Assembly: GCA_019246495.1 (NCBI GenBank)
Contig: JAFAQI010000033.1
Span: forward strand, 1-6,203
DNA from: Frankiales bacterium
GTDB taxonomy: Bacteria > Actinomycetota > Actinomycetes > JAFAQI01
Length of the DNA stretch: 6,203 nt
Reading direction: 5' to 3'
Under the pieces are notes generated by a model. It worked only from the letters and a program-made list of their open reading frames with translations, made no database searches and had not been told where the DNA came from. The position numbers and the translations under genes are program-made. Of the stretch, positions 5,387-6,203 are shown piece by piece; the stretch's first letter is position 1, and each line of letters starts with the position of its first letter.

Positions 5387-6203
5387 TCACGCAAAACCCC
5401 AGGTCAGAACGGCACAGCCGCGCGACCTCGGCCGAACTGTCAGACGCATGTCGTACACACAGCGGATAACGACATCGCGACGAGAGTGACTAACTGACAT
5501 GCCCGGCGACGAGAACACGATGCTGCTGCGGGACTTCGCCCGGCACTGCCGCGCGAAGAACCTGTCCCCGAAGACCATCAAGAACTACGTCGACTCCGCC
5601 CGCTGCCTCGCCGACCATCACGCCGGCAAGCCGCTGACCGACATGAGCCGCGGCGACGTCGAGGACTACCTGGTGTCGGTGCTGACTGCGAGGACGGCGT
5701 CGACGGCGGCGACGCGGTTCCGCTGCCTGCAGCAGTTCTACCGGTGGGCGGTCGACGTCGAGGAGCTCGTCGAGCGGTCGCCGATGGTCGGAATGTCGCC
5801 GCCGGAGATCCCGGAGAAGTCGCCGGGCGTGCTGACCGATGAGGAGATCCGCCGGCTGCTCGCGGTGTGCGACGGCCGCGGGTTCACCGAGCGGCGTGAC
5901 ACGGCGATCATCCGGCTGATGCTCGAGCCGGGCGGCATGCGCATTGGCGAGGTCTCCGGCCTGGCCGTCGACGACGTCGACCTCGACCGGGACCTGGCCC
6001 ACGTCATGGGGAAGGGCCGGCGGGCCCGGGCGATCCCGTTCGGTGACCACACCGGCCAGGCGTTGACCCGCTACCTGCGGGAGCGCGGGAAGCACCCGCA
6101 GGCGGCCGCTCCGTGGCTCTGGCTGGGCGCCAAGGGCCCGTTGACGGCGTCGGGGGTAGACCAGGCCATCCGGCGCCGTGCGGCGGCTGCAGGGCTGTCC
6201 TGG
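5387..6203 (+). mobile_element. Probable left edge of an element integrated at tRNA-Thr (continues past the window)
   Basis: The call rests on geometry: an intact tRNA 3' end, a short non-coding gap (5387-5498), and a tyrosine recombinase gene reading away from the tRNA. Such elements commonly use the 3' half of a tRNA as attB and rebuild it on insertion, so attL would lie within about 5341-5386. The second attachment copy, excisionase and cargo are not in the window. In the 112-nt gap I see only short resemblances (GTCAGA at 5403-5408 and 5439-5444) and no clear terminator or promoter. A lone chromosomal recombinase gene or the remnant of an old insertion is the alternative. Confidence 0.55.
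5499..6203 (+). CDS. Tyrosine recombinase / integrase (3' truncated by window edge)
   Basis: The reading frame stays open to the last base, giving 235 residues without a stop. Residues about 8-90 form the N-terminal SAM-like core-binding domain (LSPKTIKNY at 22-30; RFRCLQQFYRWAV at 73-85). A linker with SPMVGMSPPEIPEKSP leads into the catalytic domain at VLTDEEIRRLL (111-121). The first catalytic Arg is R148 in GGMRIGEVSGL, and the beta-hairpin Lys is K172 in MGKGRRARAIPF. The HxxR, H/W and Tyr nucleophile motifs would follow just past the window edge. The protein resembles XerC/XerD-like phage-type integrases common in actinomycetes, which cut and rejoin DNA at att sites. ATG 5499 is the first possible ATG after in-frame TGA 5487-5489; ATG 5520 is an alternative, and neither has a strong Shine-Dalgarno. 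Whether the full gene is intact cannot be seen. Confidence 0.92.
   Translation, partial: MPGDENTMLLRDFARHCRAKNLSPKTIKNYVDSARCLADHHAGKPLTDMSRGDVEDYLVSVLTARTASTAATRFRCLQQFYRWAVDVEELVERSPMVGMSPPEIPEKSPGVLTDEEIRRLLAVCDGRGFTERRDTAIIRLMLEPGGMRIGEVSGLAVDDVDLDRDLAHVMGKGRRARAIPFGDHTGQALTRYLRERGKHPQAAAPWLWLGAKGPLTASGVDQAIRRRAAAAGLSW

Noticed and set aside
5387..5498. Short repeated words (GTCAGA twice, CTGACA-like) as integrase arm sites
   Set aside because: Six-base matches in 112 nt are too weak to separate from chance.
5490..6095. 201-codon open frame on - opposite the integrase
   Set aside because: The + strand frame carries integrase motifs including R148 and K172; the - frame has none.
1..6203. 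CRISPR array, riboswitch, insertion-sequence ends or toxin-antitoxin pair
   Set aside because: No regularly spaced repeats, transposase, terminal inverted repeats or small paired genes were seen on either strand.

Overview
The window is high-GC bacterial DNA, and its coding style (GTG starts, GC-rich third positions, long shadow ORFs on every strand) and gene content point to an actinomycete (Actinomycetota). The strongest pointers are an MFS transporter fused to thymidylate kinase, an actinobacterial-type HolB with an Arg-substituted P-loop (GPPGSGRS), and a TAP-family lipoprotein hydrolase. I cannot place the genus with confidence.

Layout. All real genes lie on the + strand. Positions 1-1646 hold the C-terminal part of an MFS-Tmk fusion whose N-terminus is outside the window. 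It overlaps holB (1643-2812, DNA polymerase III delta-prime) by 4 nt (ATGA). After a 25-nt gap comes a PSP1/RicT-family protein (2838-3728), probably started at a leaderless GTG. This overlaps a secreted lipoprotein alpha/beta hydrolase of the tripeptidyl-aminopeptidase type (3716-5254), which appears to lack a canonical start codon. A 56-nt spacer with a perfect inverted repeat and a possible promoter leads to tRNA-Thr(CGT) at 5311-5386. After 112 nt with no clear feature comes a tyrosine recombinase (5499 to the window end), cut off before its HxxR and Tyr motifs.

How it fits together. The first part is a housekeeping cluster: Tmk makes dTDP for DNA synthesis, HolB is part of the clamp loader, and the PSP1 protein follows as in related cluster arrangements. 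The hydrolase acts outside the membrane and looks like a positional neighbour rather than a pathway partner. The last 0.9 kb has a different character: a tRNA gene with an intact 3' end, followed closely by an integrase reading away from it, is the usual left edge of an integrated element. The rest of that element would lie downstream of the window.

No clearly unknown system is visible. The points most worth a second look are the probable ATC (or CTG) start of the lipoprotein hydrolase, the tRNA-Thr/integrase junction, and the leaderless-type start of the PSP1 gene.
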